From: Anaerolineae bacterium
GTDB lineage: Bacteria; Chloroflexota; Anaerolineae; Aggregatilineales; Phototrophicaceae
DNA length: 8,808 nt
Assembly (NCBI GenBank): GCA_019912905.1
Contig: JAIOHO010000560.1
Span: 1-8,808 of the forward strand
Reading direction: 5' to 3'
Position 1 is the stretch's first letter, and each line of letters starts with the position of its first letter. The notes beneath the pieces are model-generated. The model was not told the DNA's origin and searched no databases. It saw nothing but the letters and a program-made list of their open reading frames with translations. Shown here one piece after another: positions 1 to 5,971 of this stretch. A program made the translations under genes and the position numbers.

Positions 1-389
1 TTCCAGCGGGTAAGGCCAATCCCGCGCCGCCAATCGGTCCGGCGCTGGCGCAGCACGGCATCAACCTGATGGCATTCTGCAAAGAATACAATGCGCGCAC
101 CACCAACCGGATGGGCGACATTATCCCGGCGGAAATCACCATCTTCAGCGATGGCTCGTTCCGCTTCAACCTTAAAAGCCCGCCGACTGCCTTCCTCATC
201 AAGAAAGCTGCCGGGCTGGACAAAGGTTCGCAGCGGCCCAACTCCGAAAAAGTGGGCAAGCTGACGCGCAAGCAGGTGCGTGAGATCGCAGAAACCAAAC
301 TGCCGGATATGAACACGCCGGACGTCGAAGCAATCATGCGCCAGATCGAAGGCACTGCCCTGCAAATGGGCGTAACAATCGTAGACTAA
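1..389 (+). CDS. rplK: 50S ribosomal protein L11, 5'-truncated by the window edge
   Basis: The reading frame is open from base 3 to the TAA at 387-389, giving 128 residues. By comparison with E. coli L11 (about 142 residues) some 13 N-terminal residues lie outside the window. L11 forms the GTPase-associated centre of the large subunit with 23S rRNA and is involved in factor binding. The N-terminal domain signature is clear: PAGKANPAPPIGPALAQHG, with the proline-rich loop, followed by NLMAFCKEYNART. The C-terminal rRNA-binding domain includes KSPPTAFLIKKAAGLDKGS, the VGKLTRKQVREIA helix and the IEGTALQMGV ending. rplA follows 56 bp downstream in the usual L11-L1 order, so the two are almost certainly co-transcribed. 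Nothing is unusual in the visible part. Confidence 0.97.
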   Translation, partial: PAGKANPAPPIGPALAQHGINLMAFCKEYNARTTNRMGDIIPAEITIFSDGSFRFNLKSPPTAFLIKKAAGLDKGSQRPNSEKVGKLTRKQVREIAETKLPDMNTPDVEAIMRQIEGTALQMGVTIVD

Positions 390-400
390 GTTCCGTTATC

Positions 401-428
401 GTGTGGGAGGGCAGATGCCCGCCAACAC
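401..428 (+). promoter_or_regulatory. Candidate L1-binding mRNA hairpin in the rplK-rplA gap
   Basis: An imperfect hairpin lies just upstream of the rplA ribosome-binding site. The outer stem is GTGT (401-404) with ACAC (425-428), then GG (406-407) with CC (422-423). The inner stem is GGGC (409-412) with GCCC (417-420), closing an AGAT loop. The 5' strand contains GUGGGAGG (403-410), which is also present in the L1-stalk region of E. coli 23S rRNA (GGUGGGAGGCU, as recalled). L1 is known to repress its own operon by binding mRNA sites that mimic its rRNA site. The position next to the L1 gene fits that role, but the function here is inferred. It could be an incidental hairpin. Confidence 0.45.
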
Positions 429-445
429 CACAAGGAGAGACACAC

Positions 446-1138
446 ATGGCAACGCGTGGCAAGCGGTATCTGGAAGCTGAGAAGCTCTATGACCGCGAAC
501 AAGTATACCCACTGGATGAGGCCATTGGCCTGGTTAAACAAATGGCGAAAGCCAAATTCGATGAAACGGTCGAGCTGCATATGCGCCTGGGCATCGATCC
601 CCGCCACAGCGACCAGCAGGTCCGCAGCACGGTGCTGCTGCCGCATGGTCTGGGGAAAACCGTGCGCGTGCTGGTGTTTGCCGAGGGCGAAGATGCACGC
701 GTGGCCGAAGCTGCTGGCGCAGATGTGATCGGTGACGATGCCACCATCCAGAAGATCCAGCAGGAAAACTGGCTGGAATTCGATGCGGCGCTGGCGGTGC
801 CGAGCATGATGTCGAAGGTGGGTCGGGTGGCCCGTATCCTCGGCCCGCGCGGTTTGATGCCGAACCCCAAAGCTGGTACGGTCGTCCAGCCGGGCGAATT
901 GGCAAACGCCATCCAGGAGCGCAAAGCCGGGCGCGTGGAATTCCGCAACGACAAAACCAGCAACCTGCACGTGCCTGTCGGCAAGGTCAGCTTTGACACC
1001 GACAAGCTGATCGAGAACACCCAGGCGGTGATTGACGCCGTGAATCGGGTGAAACCTTCGGCGGTGAAGGGCATTTACGTGCGGCGCATCGTCGTCACCT
1101 CGACGATGGGGCCGGGTATCCGCATCAACCCGAACTAA
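446..1138 (+). CDS. rplA: 50S ribosomal protein L1
   Basis: This gene encodes 230 residues, close to the usual length of about 230-234. L1 binds 23S rRNA at the mobile L1 stalk near the E site and helps release deacylated tRNA; in many bacteria it also represses its own operon. Family hallmarks are visible: an N-terminal RGKRYLEAEKLYDR helix, the VELHMRLGIDPRHSDQQVR RNA-binding segment, and the signature ILGPRGLMPNPKAGTV around residues 127-142. The C-terminal part contains EFRNDKTSNLHVPVGKVSF and ends in TSTMGPGIRINPN. The start at 446 is chosen because AAGGAGAG (432-439) sits at good spacing and MATRGKRY is the normal L1 N-terminus; the in-frame start at 401 would add 15 residues unlike the family. 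A terminator follows directly, so this is the last gene of its operon. Confidence 0.98.
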   Translation: MATRGKRYLEAEKLYDREQVYPLDEAIGLVKQMAKAKFDETVELHMRLGIDPRHSDQQVRSTVLLPHGLGKTVRVLVFAEGEDARVAEAAGADVIGDDATIQKIQQENWLEFDAALAVPSMMSKVGRVARILGPRGLMPNPKAGTVVQPGELANAIQERKAGRVEFRNDKTSNLHVPVGKVSFDTDKLIENTQAVIDAVNRVKPSAVKGIYVRRIVVTSTMGPGIRINPN

Positions 1139-1157
1139 ACCAGCTCAGAAATGAAAG

Positions 1158-1189
1158 AAAGGGGTACAGCGCAGGCTGTGCCCCTTTTT
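1158..1189 (+). terminator. Rho-independent terminator after rplA
   Basis: A 13-bp stem pairs 1158-1170 with 1175-1187 (AAAGGGGTACAGC with GCTGTGCCCCTTT), with one U-G wobble and a GCAG tetraloop. It ends in a run of five T (1185-1189). It starts 19 bp after the rplA stop and is a textbook end for the rplK-rplA transcript. Confidence 0.93.
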
Positions 1190-1339
1190 GATTCCCGTCA
1201 TTGACTTAACGATATTCAAAATAATTGTGAATTTCCAGCGTAACAATCCGAAATTAATCAAAAATTACATATAACTCATTTAGTATTAACAATATAACCG
1301 GTCAATTTTATGTGGGACGTTGATGAGAGGTACTCCACC
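1190..1339 (+). promoter_or_regulatory. AT-rich leader and probable promoter of the secreted-protein gene
   Basis: This gap is markedly more AT-rich than its surroundings and must carry the promoter, because a terminator precedes it. The best -10 candidate is TATAAC at 1293-1298, which would start transcription near 1305 and leave a 35-nt leader containing the GAGAGG (1325-1330) ribosome-binding site. No good -35 lies 16-18 bp upstream of it. A TTGACT at 1201-1206 lacks a convincing -10 partner. The exact promoter is therefore uncertain. Confidence 0.3.
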
Positions 1340-2257
1340 ATGCGTAAACTGGGACTCAGCTTGTTAAGCCTCCTCATTCTGGTTGTGTCTGTCTCGATCG
1401 CTTCGGCAGAAAGCTCGTCAGGTACGCAGAGCAACAATGTCTATGTTCGCATCTATTTTAGTGCCAATGAAGGCGATATCCTGCAGGCCACAACCACCTG
1501 CAACCCTGTCCATCCAAGTTTCTATTATTTAACGTTGCGCGATAGTGCTAACCAGATCCTCGCTGGTGGCAACAGATACAGCCCAGACTATGTTCCGTGC
1601 AGTGGAACGATCACCTTCACGGCGACCTTCACCGGACTATATCAATGGGTGTTATATGCCGGCGTAAAGCCGTTCGACTGGACTATCGATTATTCTATAA
1701 CGGATCCTTCAACGGTCCCTTCAACCGATCCTTCCTCCGACCCCGCTAAAGAGGTCAGACTGTCCGGCAGCTCCGATAATGACGGTGATGGTATTCCGAA
1801 CAGCCGGGATAACTGCATCAACGCCTATAACCCGGATCAAGAAGATGGCTGGGGCAGCTTGGCCGGGGATGCCTGTGATACCGACTGGTACAACGTGACC
1901 GGTATCGGTGTGGCCGGGTTCGAGCAGAAAGACGGTATCTACCATTTACATGGCAACTGCACCTTTATGAGTGATGGCGATCCTCGATGCCCGGAAATTG
2001 CCATTTTTAATCCATCAACCTTCGTTCCCGACTCCATGCCGATGGATGTCACCACTGAATATGCTGGCACCTGGAGTGTATGGCTGTACTATCTGAACAG
2101 CAACGATGGGGTCGATGTTTACCAGGCCAATATCTACACTACCAACCCGCCGCAACCCGACACGCTGATTGACGATCGACTGGAAATCCATGTCGCCAGT
2201 GATGGCTCGTGGCAGTGGTACCGGCGCGGCGGTGATTCCAGCTACAACGGCCTCTAG
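1340..2257 (+). CDS. Secreted protein with a thrombospondin type 3-like calcium motif
   Basis: This gene encodes 305 residues. Residues 1-23 are a typical signal peptide (basic MRK, hydrophobic 5-20, cleavage after ASA), so the protein is exported. Residues about 33-120 look like an all-beta domain resembling PPC-type domains (aromatic/beta strands, TATFTGLYQWVLYAG), with C54 and C87 as a possible disulfide. A Pro/Ser/Thr/Asp linker (121-135) precedes one thrombospondin type 3-like calcium loop at about 146-180: DNDGDGIPNSRDNC, then NPDQEDGWGSLAGDACD. The C-terminal 125 residues are not recognised; they contain a possible third cysteine pair (C207, C217) and aromatic strands. The start at 1340 is preferred over 1310 because it has GAGAGG upstream and gives a clean signal peptide. 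The gene is monocistronic, between two terminators. Specific function is unknown; a surface or adhesion role would be a guess. Confidence 0.85.
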   Translation: MRKLGLSLLSLLILVVSVSIASAESSSGTQSNNVYVRIYFSANEGDILQATTTCNPVHPSFYYLTLRDSANQILAGGNRYSPDYVPCSGTITFTATFTGLYQWVLYAGVKPFDWTIDYSITDPSTVPSTDPSSDPAKEVRLSGSSDNDGDGIPNSRDNCINAYNPDQEDGWGSLAGDACDTDWYNVTGIGVAGFEQKDGIYHLHGNCTFMSDGDPRCPEIAIFNPSTFVPDSMPMDVTTEYAGTWSVWLYYLNSNDGVDVYQANIYTTNPPQPDTLIDDRLEIHVASDGSWQWYRRGGDSSYNGL

Positions 2258-2285
2258 CTGCGGTCGCTTCTCAGAGACGCATCAT

Positions 2286-2320
2286 CGGGGTGCAGCACTG
2301 TCTGTGCCCCGTTTTGTTTT
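2286..2320 (+). terminator. Rho-independent terminator after the secreted-protein gene
   Basis: The stem CGGGGTGCAG (2286-2295) pairs with CTGTGCCCCG (2302-2311), with two wobbles and a six-base loop, followed by TTTTGTTTT (2312-2320). It starts 29 bp after the stop codon. It closely resembles the terminator after rplA in stem sequence. Confidence 0.85.
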
Positions 2321-2414
2321 CCAAGGAGTTCTGTGAGTTGCATCCCAACCCTCTCTCGTGCAAGCTCAACATCGGATGCAGGTGGAGCGATCTGTCCTAT
2401 GTTATGCCCTTCTC

Positions 2415-2688
2415 GGCGTAGGCGTTGGTAGCGCTCCACAAAGGTCTTCTGCGGACAGACCGGATGGACACAGTCAAAGCGCTGACAGTCAGATGGACGT
2501 CGATGCCCTCCCTGTTCCGCACTGGGCAAGTCCTGCCGTCTGCGCTGCTGCCAGCCGTGCCAGGCCGCTTGGTCTGGTTGGAGCGGTCGATTGGGCAAGG
2601 AATTTAAGGGGCTGCCGCGACATCGCGCCATAGCACTGTGTGAATTCCAAAACAAGATTGTCCAGGTGGCGAAGGGCTGTGTTTGCAT
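2415..2688 (-). pseudogene. Relic of an ISL3-family transposase, N-terminal part only
   Basis: No single frame encodes a protein here, but the minus strand read across frames recovers an ISL3-type transposase N-terminus. From about 2683 down, one frame gives ALRHLDNLVLEFTQ and, further on, STAPTRP. A second frame gives HGWQQRRRQDLPSAEQ (about 2558-2511). A third gives GIDVHLTVS (about 2507-2481). The second frame then resumes with RFDCVHPVCPQKTFVERYQ (2481-2425). The CxxxxC pattern followed by the TFVER motif is the second half of the ISL3 zinc ribbon; the first CxxC pair is missing. This implies at least three frameshifts. The DDE catalytic domain is absent and the match stops near 2415. ATG at 2688 is the likely original start. 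I recognise the family from motif order only. No terminal inverted repeats were seen. Confidence 0.6.
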
Positions 2689-2923
2689 GAGCTTAGTTTT
2701 TGTAACGCCCATAAGATAAGAACGCATATTCTATTACAGACACTCCTACGGTGTGAATTGCGCTGCGGTTCGAAGCTGGATAGATTTTTGTCAGAGAATC
2801 TGTTCCGATGCTCAAAATTCTCGCGCGACGAAAATTACGCATAATAGACCGTAGTTTTCCAGCCTGCTTTGACCCGTAGTTACGATACTTGGATAAGGAA
2901 TGATTATTATCCCAACCGAGAAA
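2689..2923. other. Non-coding stretch upstream of the potassium island
   Basis: I see no credible gene here. Visible elements are minor: a 6-bp inverted repeat GAGAAT/ATTCTC (2794-2799 and 2817-2822), and a near-direct repeat GACCGTAGTT (2847-2856) and GACCCGTAGTT (2871-2881) spaced 24 bp apart. There is also a CATAATAGA (2839-2847) identical to the -10 region proposed for kdpF, but with no KdpE-like box at the matching distance. TTGACC at 2869-2874 has only a poor -10 partner (GATAAG, 2892-2897). Confidence 0.5.
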
Positions 2924-2975
2924 CTTATACTTTCCTGATGCCCTTTGTCTGAGCCGTTGTTACGGTCTTTACGCC
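2924..2975 (+). promoter_or_regulatory. Tandem KdpE-like boxes upstream of the small ORF and kimA
   Basis: The downstream copy at 2957-2975 reads TTGTTAC-GGTC-TTTACGCC. It shares the complete TTTACGCC half and five of seven bases of the other half with the box before kdpF. The upstream copy at 2924-2942 reads CTTATAC-TTTC-CTGATGCC, matching 15 of 19 positions of the kdpF box. The two starts are 33 bp apart, about three helical turns. Both point to the small ORF and kimA. The best -10 downstream is CATACT (3010-3015), about half a helical turn closer than in the other two promoters, so promoter geometry is less convincing here. KdpE binding is inferred. Confidence 0.5.
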
Positions 2976-3030
2976 TTCTTGCGTAGAGTAGAGTCAACGA
3001 CCACTACGCCATACTGTAAAGGCTGAAACA

Positions 3031-3267
3031 ATGAGACGAGCCGGACGATACCCGCGTTCGTGGCTGCTGATTCTGATGGGAAGTGTAATCCCGCTCACGC
3101 TAATTATGGGAATCCAGTTCCATATCGAGCAGCGGTTTACCGCAGCCATCGTGGTGGCTGCACTGCTCGTCTTTGCGTCGATGGAGTTGTGGATTCATGC
3201 CTCTGCCCCGGCAATCGGTGACGAATGGTGGCAGGATGACCACTGTTCGGGAGGGCGCGGCTATTGA
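3031..3267 (+). CDS. Small hypothetical membrane protein upstream of kimA
   Basis: This encodes 78 residues and is not recognised. A basic N-terminus (MRRAGRYPRS) leads into a hydrophobic helix at about 11-27, then a short polar hairpin (FHIEQR) and a second helix at about 37-54. The Trp/Asp-rich tail ends in DEWWQDDHCSGGRGY. An N-in, two-helix inner-membrane protein is the likely shape. AAAGG at 3018-3022 is well placed, 8 bp before the ATG. It precedes kimA by 149 bp on the same strand without an obvious terminator, so co-transcription is possible. One caution: if transcription starts at the -10 suggested at 3010-3015, the start codon would lie only a few bases into the message. It could be a small partner of the transporter or a non-coding leader. 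Confidence 0.5.
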   Translation: MRRAGRYPRSWLLILMGSVIPLTLIMGIQFHIEQRFTAAIVVAALLVFASMELWIHASAPAIGDEWWQDDHCSGGRGY

Positions 3268-3330
3268 CCTGGCCCCCGGTGTCGCCCCTGCGAGAATTTC
3301 TTGCGGCATCAATTACTGAATGTACTTAGC

Positions 3331-3360
3331 TTGACACGACCTGCGCCTGCATTGGGTCAA
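3331..3360 (+). promoter_or_regulatory. TTGACA element and TTGAC/GTCAA dyad in the kimA leader
   Basis: The 149-bp gap before kimA contains a perfect -35 hexamer TTGACA (3331-3336), but the bases 16-18 bp downstream (around GGGTCA) are a poor -10. TTGAC (3331-3335) and GTCAA (3356-3360) form a 5-bp dyad with 20 bp between. It may be a separate weak or activator-dependent kimA promoter, or chance. Confidence 0.2.
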
Positions 3361-3416
3361 TTCAATCGCAAGGGGTGTGTCTCGTTGCGCAGAAAGTCAG
3401 AATAAAGGCGAAGCAA

Positions 3417-5381
3417 ATGGAACGTGTAAACCTGGGCCGTATCTTAATCGGCAAGCCGCTTGAAACCAAAGAACTGCCTCATCAGGCGATCAGCAAACCG
3501 ATAGGCCTGGCGGTTTTTGCTTCGGATGCCCTGTCATCGAGCGCGTATGCCACGCAGGAGATGCTGATCATCCTGGCGATGGCCGGTGGGAGCGCCGCAG
3601 TTCTTGGCATCTCCATACCGCTGGCGATTGCCATCGCACTGCTTCTCGCCATTGTCACCATCTCTTATCGTCAGACCATCCACGCTTATCCAAACGGCGG
3701 TGGCGCTTATATCGTCGCGCGCGATAACCTGGGCGAACTCCCGGCCCAGATTGCGGGGGCGGCGCTGCTGACGGATTATATTCTCACGGTTGCGGTCAGC
3801 GTTTCGGCGGGCGTCGAGCAGATCACTTCCGGCTTTCAGGGTCTGCTTCCCTACCGGGTCGAAATCTGCGTTGGCGTGATTATCCTGATGACCCTGGTGA
3901 ACCTGCGTGGCGTCAAGGAAAGCGGACGCATCTTTGCTGTGCCGACCTATTTCTTCCTGACGGTGATGTTCCTGACGCTGGGCATTGGCTTTGTCCGCTA
4001 CTTTACGGGCAGCCTGAACGCAGTCGAAGGTGTTGAACCCATCCATTACCAAGCATTGGAAGGCTTGACCCTCTTCCTGATCCTGCGAGCTTTCTCCAGC
4101 GGCTGCGCGGCGCTGACTGGCATCGAAGCGATTTCGAACGGTATCACCGCCTTTAAGGAACCCCGCAGCAAGAATGCGGCTGTCACCCTGGTGTGGATGA
4201 GCAGCATTCTGATCACGTTGTTCCTGGGCATCACCTTTCTGGCGCACCAGATCCAGGCCCAACCCAGCGAGGTCGAGACGATCATCTCCCAGTTAGGCCG
4301 CAGCGTGTTCGGCAATAGCAGCGTGCTGTGGTATCTGGTACTGGCCGGGACAGCGCTGATCCTGCTCATGGCGGCCAATACCAGCTATGCCGACTTTCCT
4401 CGGTTGGCGGCGCTGCATGCCGGGGACGGTTTCCTGCCACGCCAGTTGACCTACCGGGGCAGCCGATTGGTCTTCTCCTGGGGCATCATGATTCTGGCGA
4501 TTGCTTCGATCGCTCTGGTGATCGTCTCCGGCGCAGTGACGACCAACCTCATCCCGCTGTATGCGGTGGGCGTGTTCCTGGGTTTCACGATTTCGCAGAC
4601 GGGCATGGTCGTGCGGCTGCGCAAGATCAGCAAACTGAAGCCCGGCCAGCGCATCGAGAGCCTGGAAACGGTCCTGGAGTATGATCCAGGTTGGCGACTG
4701 AAGATGCTCGTCAGCGGCCTGGGAGCATTCTGTACCTGCGTCGTCATGCTGATTTTCGCCGTCACCAAATTCACCAGTGGGGCGTGGTTTGTCGTGCTGC
4801 TCATTCCCAGCCTGGTGTTTGTCTTCTTCCGCATCCACTACCACTACAAGGACGTGGCCCATTACCTGAGCCTGCGCGGTGCGCGCCCCGAACTGGATAA
4901 ACGCCTGGTGCGCACGCTGATCCTGGTGGACGATGTGCATGCCGAGACAGCACGTATGGTGAACTTCGCCAAGTCGCTCGATCACCCCTGGCAGGCGGTG
5001 CATATTGGCGTCCATCCAGAAAAGGCCGAAGTGGTCCACAACAAGTGGCGCGAACGCATTGGAGAAGGCGAATTCGTGATTATCCCCTCCCCTTATCGCC
5101 TGCTGGCGGAGCCGATCAAGGAGTACATCGAACATATCCAGCGGGAAGAAGAAGGCTGTTTTGTTCATGTGATTATGGGTCATCTGGTGATGGATACCTT
5201 CTGGGAGCAGGCGCTGCACCAGAACAGCGCCTTTATCTTCAACCTGGCGCTGGGACGCATGGAGCGGGTGGTCGTCACCAGCGTACCTTATCAGATACGC
5301 CGCAAGCATGGCTCTGAGGAGCGAGCTTTAGAGGTTGAAGAACCGACGGACGCCTTCGCGCCCGCTGAAGAATTGGCTTAA
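3417..5381 (+). CDS. kimA: KimA-type potassium importer (APC superfamily)
   Basis: This gene encodes 654 residues, compared with about 607 for B. subtilis KimA (YdaO), a high-affinity proton-coupled K+ importer. Similarity to KimA is strong along the length: IGKPL at 11-15, SDALSSSAYATQEMLIILA at 36-54, YRQTIHAYPNGGGAYIV at 84-100, LLTDYILTVAVSVSAG at 117-132, FSSGCAALTGIEAISN at 226-241 and LIPLYAVGVF at 378-387. Residues aligned with functional positions of B. subtilis KimA are kept: D37, Y44, D120, T234 and E237. About 12 membrane helices occupy residues 27-471. The remaining 180 residues form a cytoplasmic domain (from about 497, RTLILVDDVHAETARMVNFAKS) like the Usp-like KimA C-terminal domain, with an acidic extra tail (631-654). 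ATG 3417 is preferred over GTG 3375 because AAAGG (3404-3408) is well spaced and MERVNLGRILIGKPL matches the family N-terminus. It converges on usp with only 17 bp between stops. Some annotation pipelines would call it just an APC or amino-acid permease. Confidence 0.88.
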   Translation: MERVNLGRILIGKPLETKELPHQAISKPIGLAVFASDALSSSAYATQEMLIILAMAGGSAAVLGISIPLAIAIALLLAIVTISYRQTIHAYPNGGGAYIVARDNLGELPAQIAGAALLTDYILTVAVSVSAGVEQITSGFQGLLPYRVEICVGVIILMTLVNLRGVKESGRIFAVPTYFFLTVMFLTLGIGFVRYFTGSLNAVEGVEPIHYQALEGLTLFLILRAFSSGCAALTGIEAISNGITAFKEPRSKNAAVTLVWMSSILITLFLGITFLAHQIQAQPSEVETIISQLGRSVFGNSSVLWYLVLAGTALILLMAANTSYADFPRLAALHAGDGFLPRQLTYRGSRLVFSWGIMILAIASIALVIVSGAVTTNLIPLYAVGVFLGFTISQTGMVVRLRKISKLKPGQRIESLETVLEYDPGWRLKMLVSGLGAFCTCVVMLIFAVTKFTSGAWFVVLLIPSLVFVFFRIHYHYKDVAHYLSLRGARPELDKRLVRTLILVDDVHAETARMVNFAKSLDHPWQAVHIGVHPEKAEVVHNKWRERIGEGEFVIIPSPYRLLAEPIKEYIEHIQREEEGCFVHVIMGHLVMDTFWEQALHQNSAFIFNLALGRMERVVVTSVPYQIRRKHGSEERALEVEEPTDAFAPAEELA

Positions 5382-5398
5382 GTCACATCACTCAGGCT

Positions 5399-5875
5399 TC
5401 AACCGCCGCCGTAGTGTCCTTTACCGGCAAGCGACATCTCGACCAGAGCGTTGATCGACACAGGCTGATGCTCATCAAGCGTGTAAAGCTGGCAGCCATG
5501 CAACTGGCGCTTGAGGCTCCAGAGCCTGTACTGCCGCCAGATGGGAAACCGGCTCGGTGGGATGTGGGCGAAGAGGATCGCTGCGTTGAGCGATTCCGCA
5601 GCCTGCGCCAGCGCGTCGGTCAGCGTCACAAACTGCATCGGCTGCACGCAGAATTCGACGCCATAGTCCTCGGCCACTGCCGCACATTCATGAAAATGAT
5701 GGCGTTCCGCCGCATTGGGCGTTGGAATGCCCCAGCCAAGCAATCCCGGGTTGTTTGCCAGGATCAGATGTAACAGGATCACCTTGCCGCCGCTGCTGCG
5801 GGCCAGCGCGCTGGCGAGGTGCATCGCTTCCATTGTCCACTGTGTATCCGACATCTGTACCATGATGGTGTTCAT
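5399..5875 (-). CDS. UspA-like protein lacking the ATP-binding signature
   Basis: This encodes 158 residues in a universal-stress-protein-like fold. Strand 1 is TIMVQMSD; next come the amphipathic helix WTMEAMHLASALARSSG and the strand KVILLHLIL. A variable middle with GLLGWGIPTPNAAERHHFHECAAVAEDYG leads to strand VEFCVQPMQF, the helix LTDALAQAAESLNA and the strand AAILFAHIP. The usual C-terminal nucleotide-binding motif G-2x-G-9x-G-S/T is absent; its place is taken by a basic, aromatic stretch (PIWRQYRLWSLKRQLHG). It is therefore probably not an ATP-binding Usp. GAGGA (5886-5882) is 6 bp before the ATG. It is 92 bp downstream of kdpE on the same strand, with a KdpE-like box between, and converges with kimA. 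Its context suggests a role in K+ uptake, possibly standing in for the Usp module missing from the KdpD encoded here. That role is inference. Confidence 0.75.
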   Translation of the reverse strand: MNTIMVQMSDTQWTMEAMHLASALARSSGGKVILLHLILANNPGLLGWGIPTPNAAERHHFHECAAVAEDYGVEFCVQPMQFVTLTDALAQAAESLNAAILFAHIPPSRFPIWRQYRLWSLKRQLHGCQLYTLDEHQPVSINALVEMSLAGKGHYGGG

Positions 5876-5907
5876 ATGCCGTCCTCAAGCCGGTAGTCTG
5901 CTTCCAG

Positions 5908-5971
5908 ATTACTCGCTGAGGCGTCAGGAACGGGACAGTGGTTTACGGGGAAGGCGTAAACATTGTATCAG
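5908..5971 (-). promoter_or_regulatory. KdpE-like box and dyad upstream of usp
   Basis: Read on the minus strand, 5971-5953 is CTGATAC-AATG-TTTACGCC, identical at 16 of 19 positions to the box before kdpF. Its first half contains the kdpE stop codon (5970-5968). A candidate -10, AGTAAT (5913-5908), begins 40 bp past the box, almost the same distance as at kdpF (41), and its -35 position (GTCCCG) is poor, as expected for an activated promoter. The box overlaps a perfect 7-bp inverted repeat GTTTACG/CGTAAAC (5941-5947 and 5955-5961). No T-run follows it, so it is not a terminator. The site would give usp its own KdpE-responsive start besides read-through from kdpDE. Confidence 0.5.

Noticed and set aside
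386..970. Minus-strand open frame across rplA
   Set aside because: It is a shadow of the well-supported L1 gene on the opposite strand.
1661..1668. A fourth TTTACGCC (minus strand)
   Set aside because: It lies inside the secreted-protein coding region and the neighbouring 11 bases do not resemble the other half of the box, so it is treated as chance.
2358..2633. Plus-strand open frame of 91 codons over the transposase relic
   Set aside because: It is explained by the minus-strand ISL3 remnant, and has no ribosome-binding site or recognisable motif.
2763..2782. GGTTCGAAGC, resembling a tRNA T-loop
   Set aside because: The flanking bases do not form a T-stem, and no anticodon or acceptor arm can be built upstream.
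3268..3416. Possible c-di-AMP (ydaO-type) riboswitch in the kimA leader
   Set aside because: KimA genes often carry one, but I cannot find its conserved core sequences or a terminator/antiterminator pair here or in 2690-3030.
4293..5309. Long minus-strand open frame (338 codons) inside kimA
   Set aside because: It is antisense to a clearly conserved transporter, is His/Gln/Asp-rich low-complexity in character, and resembles no family.
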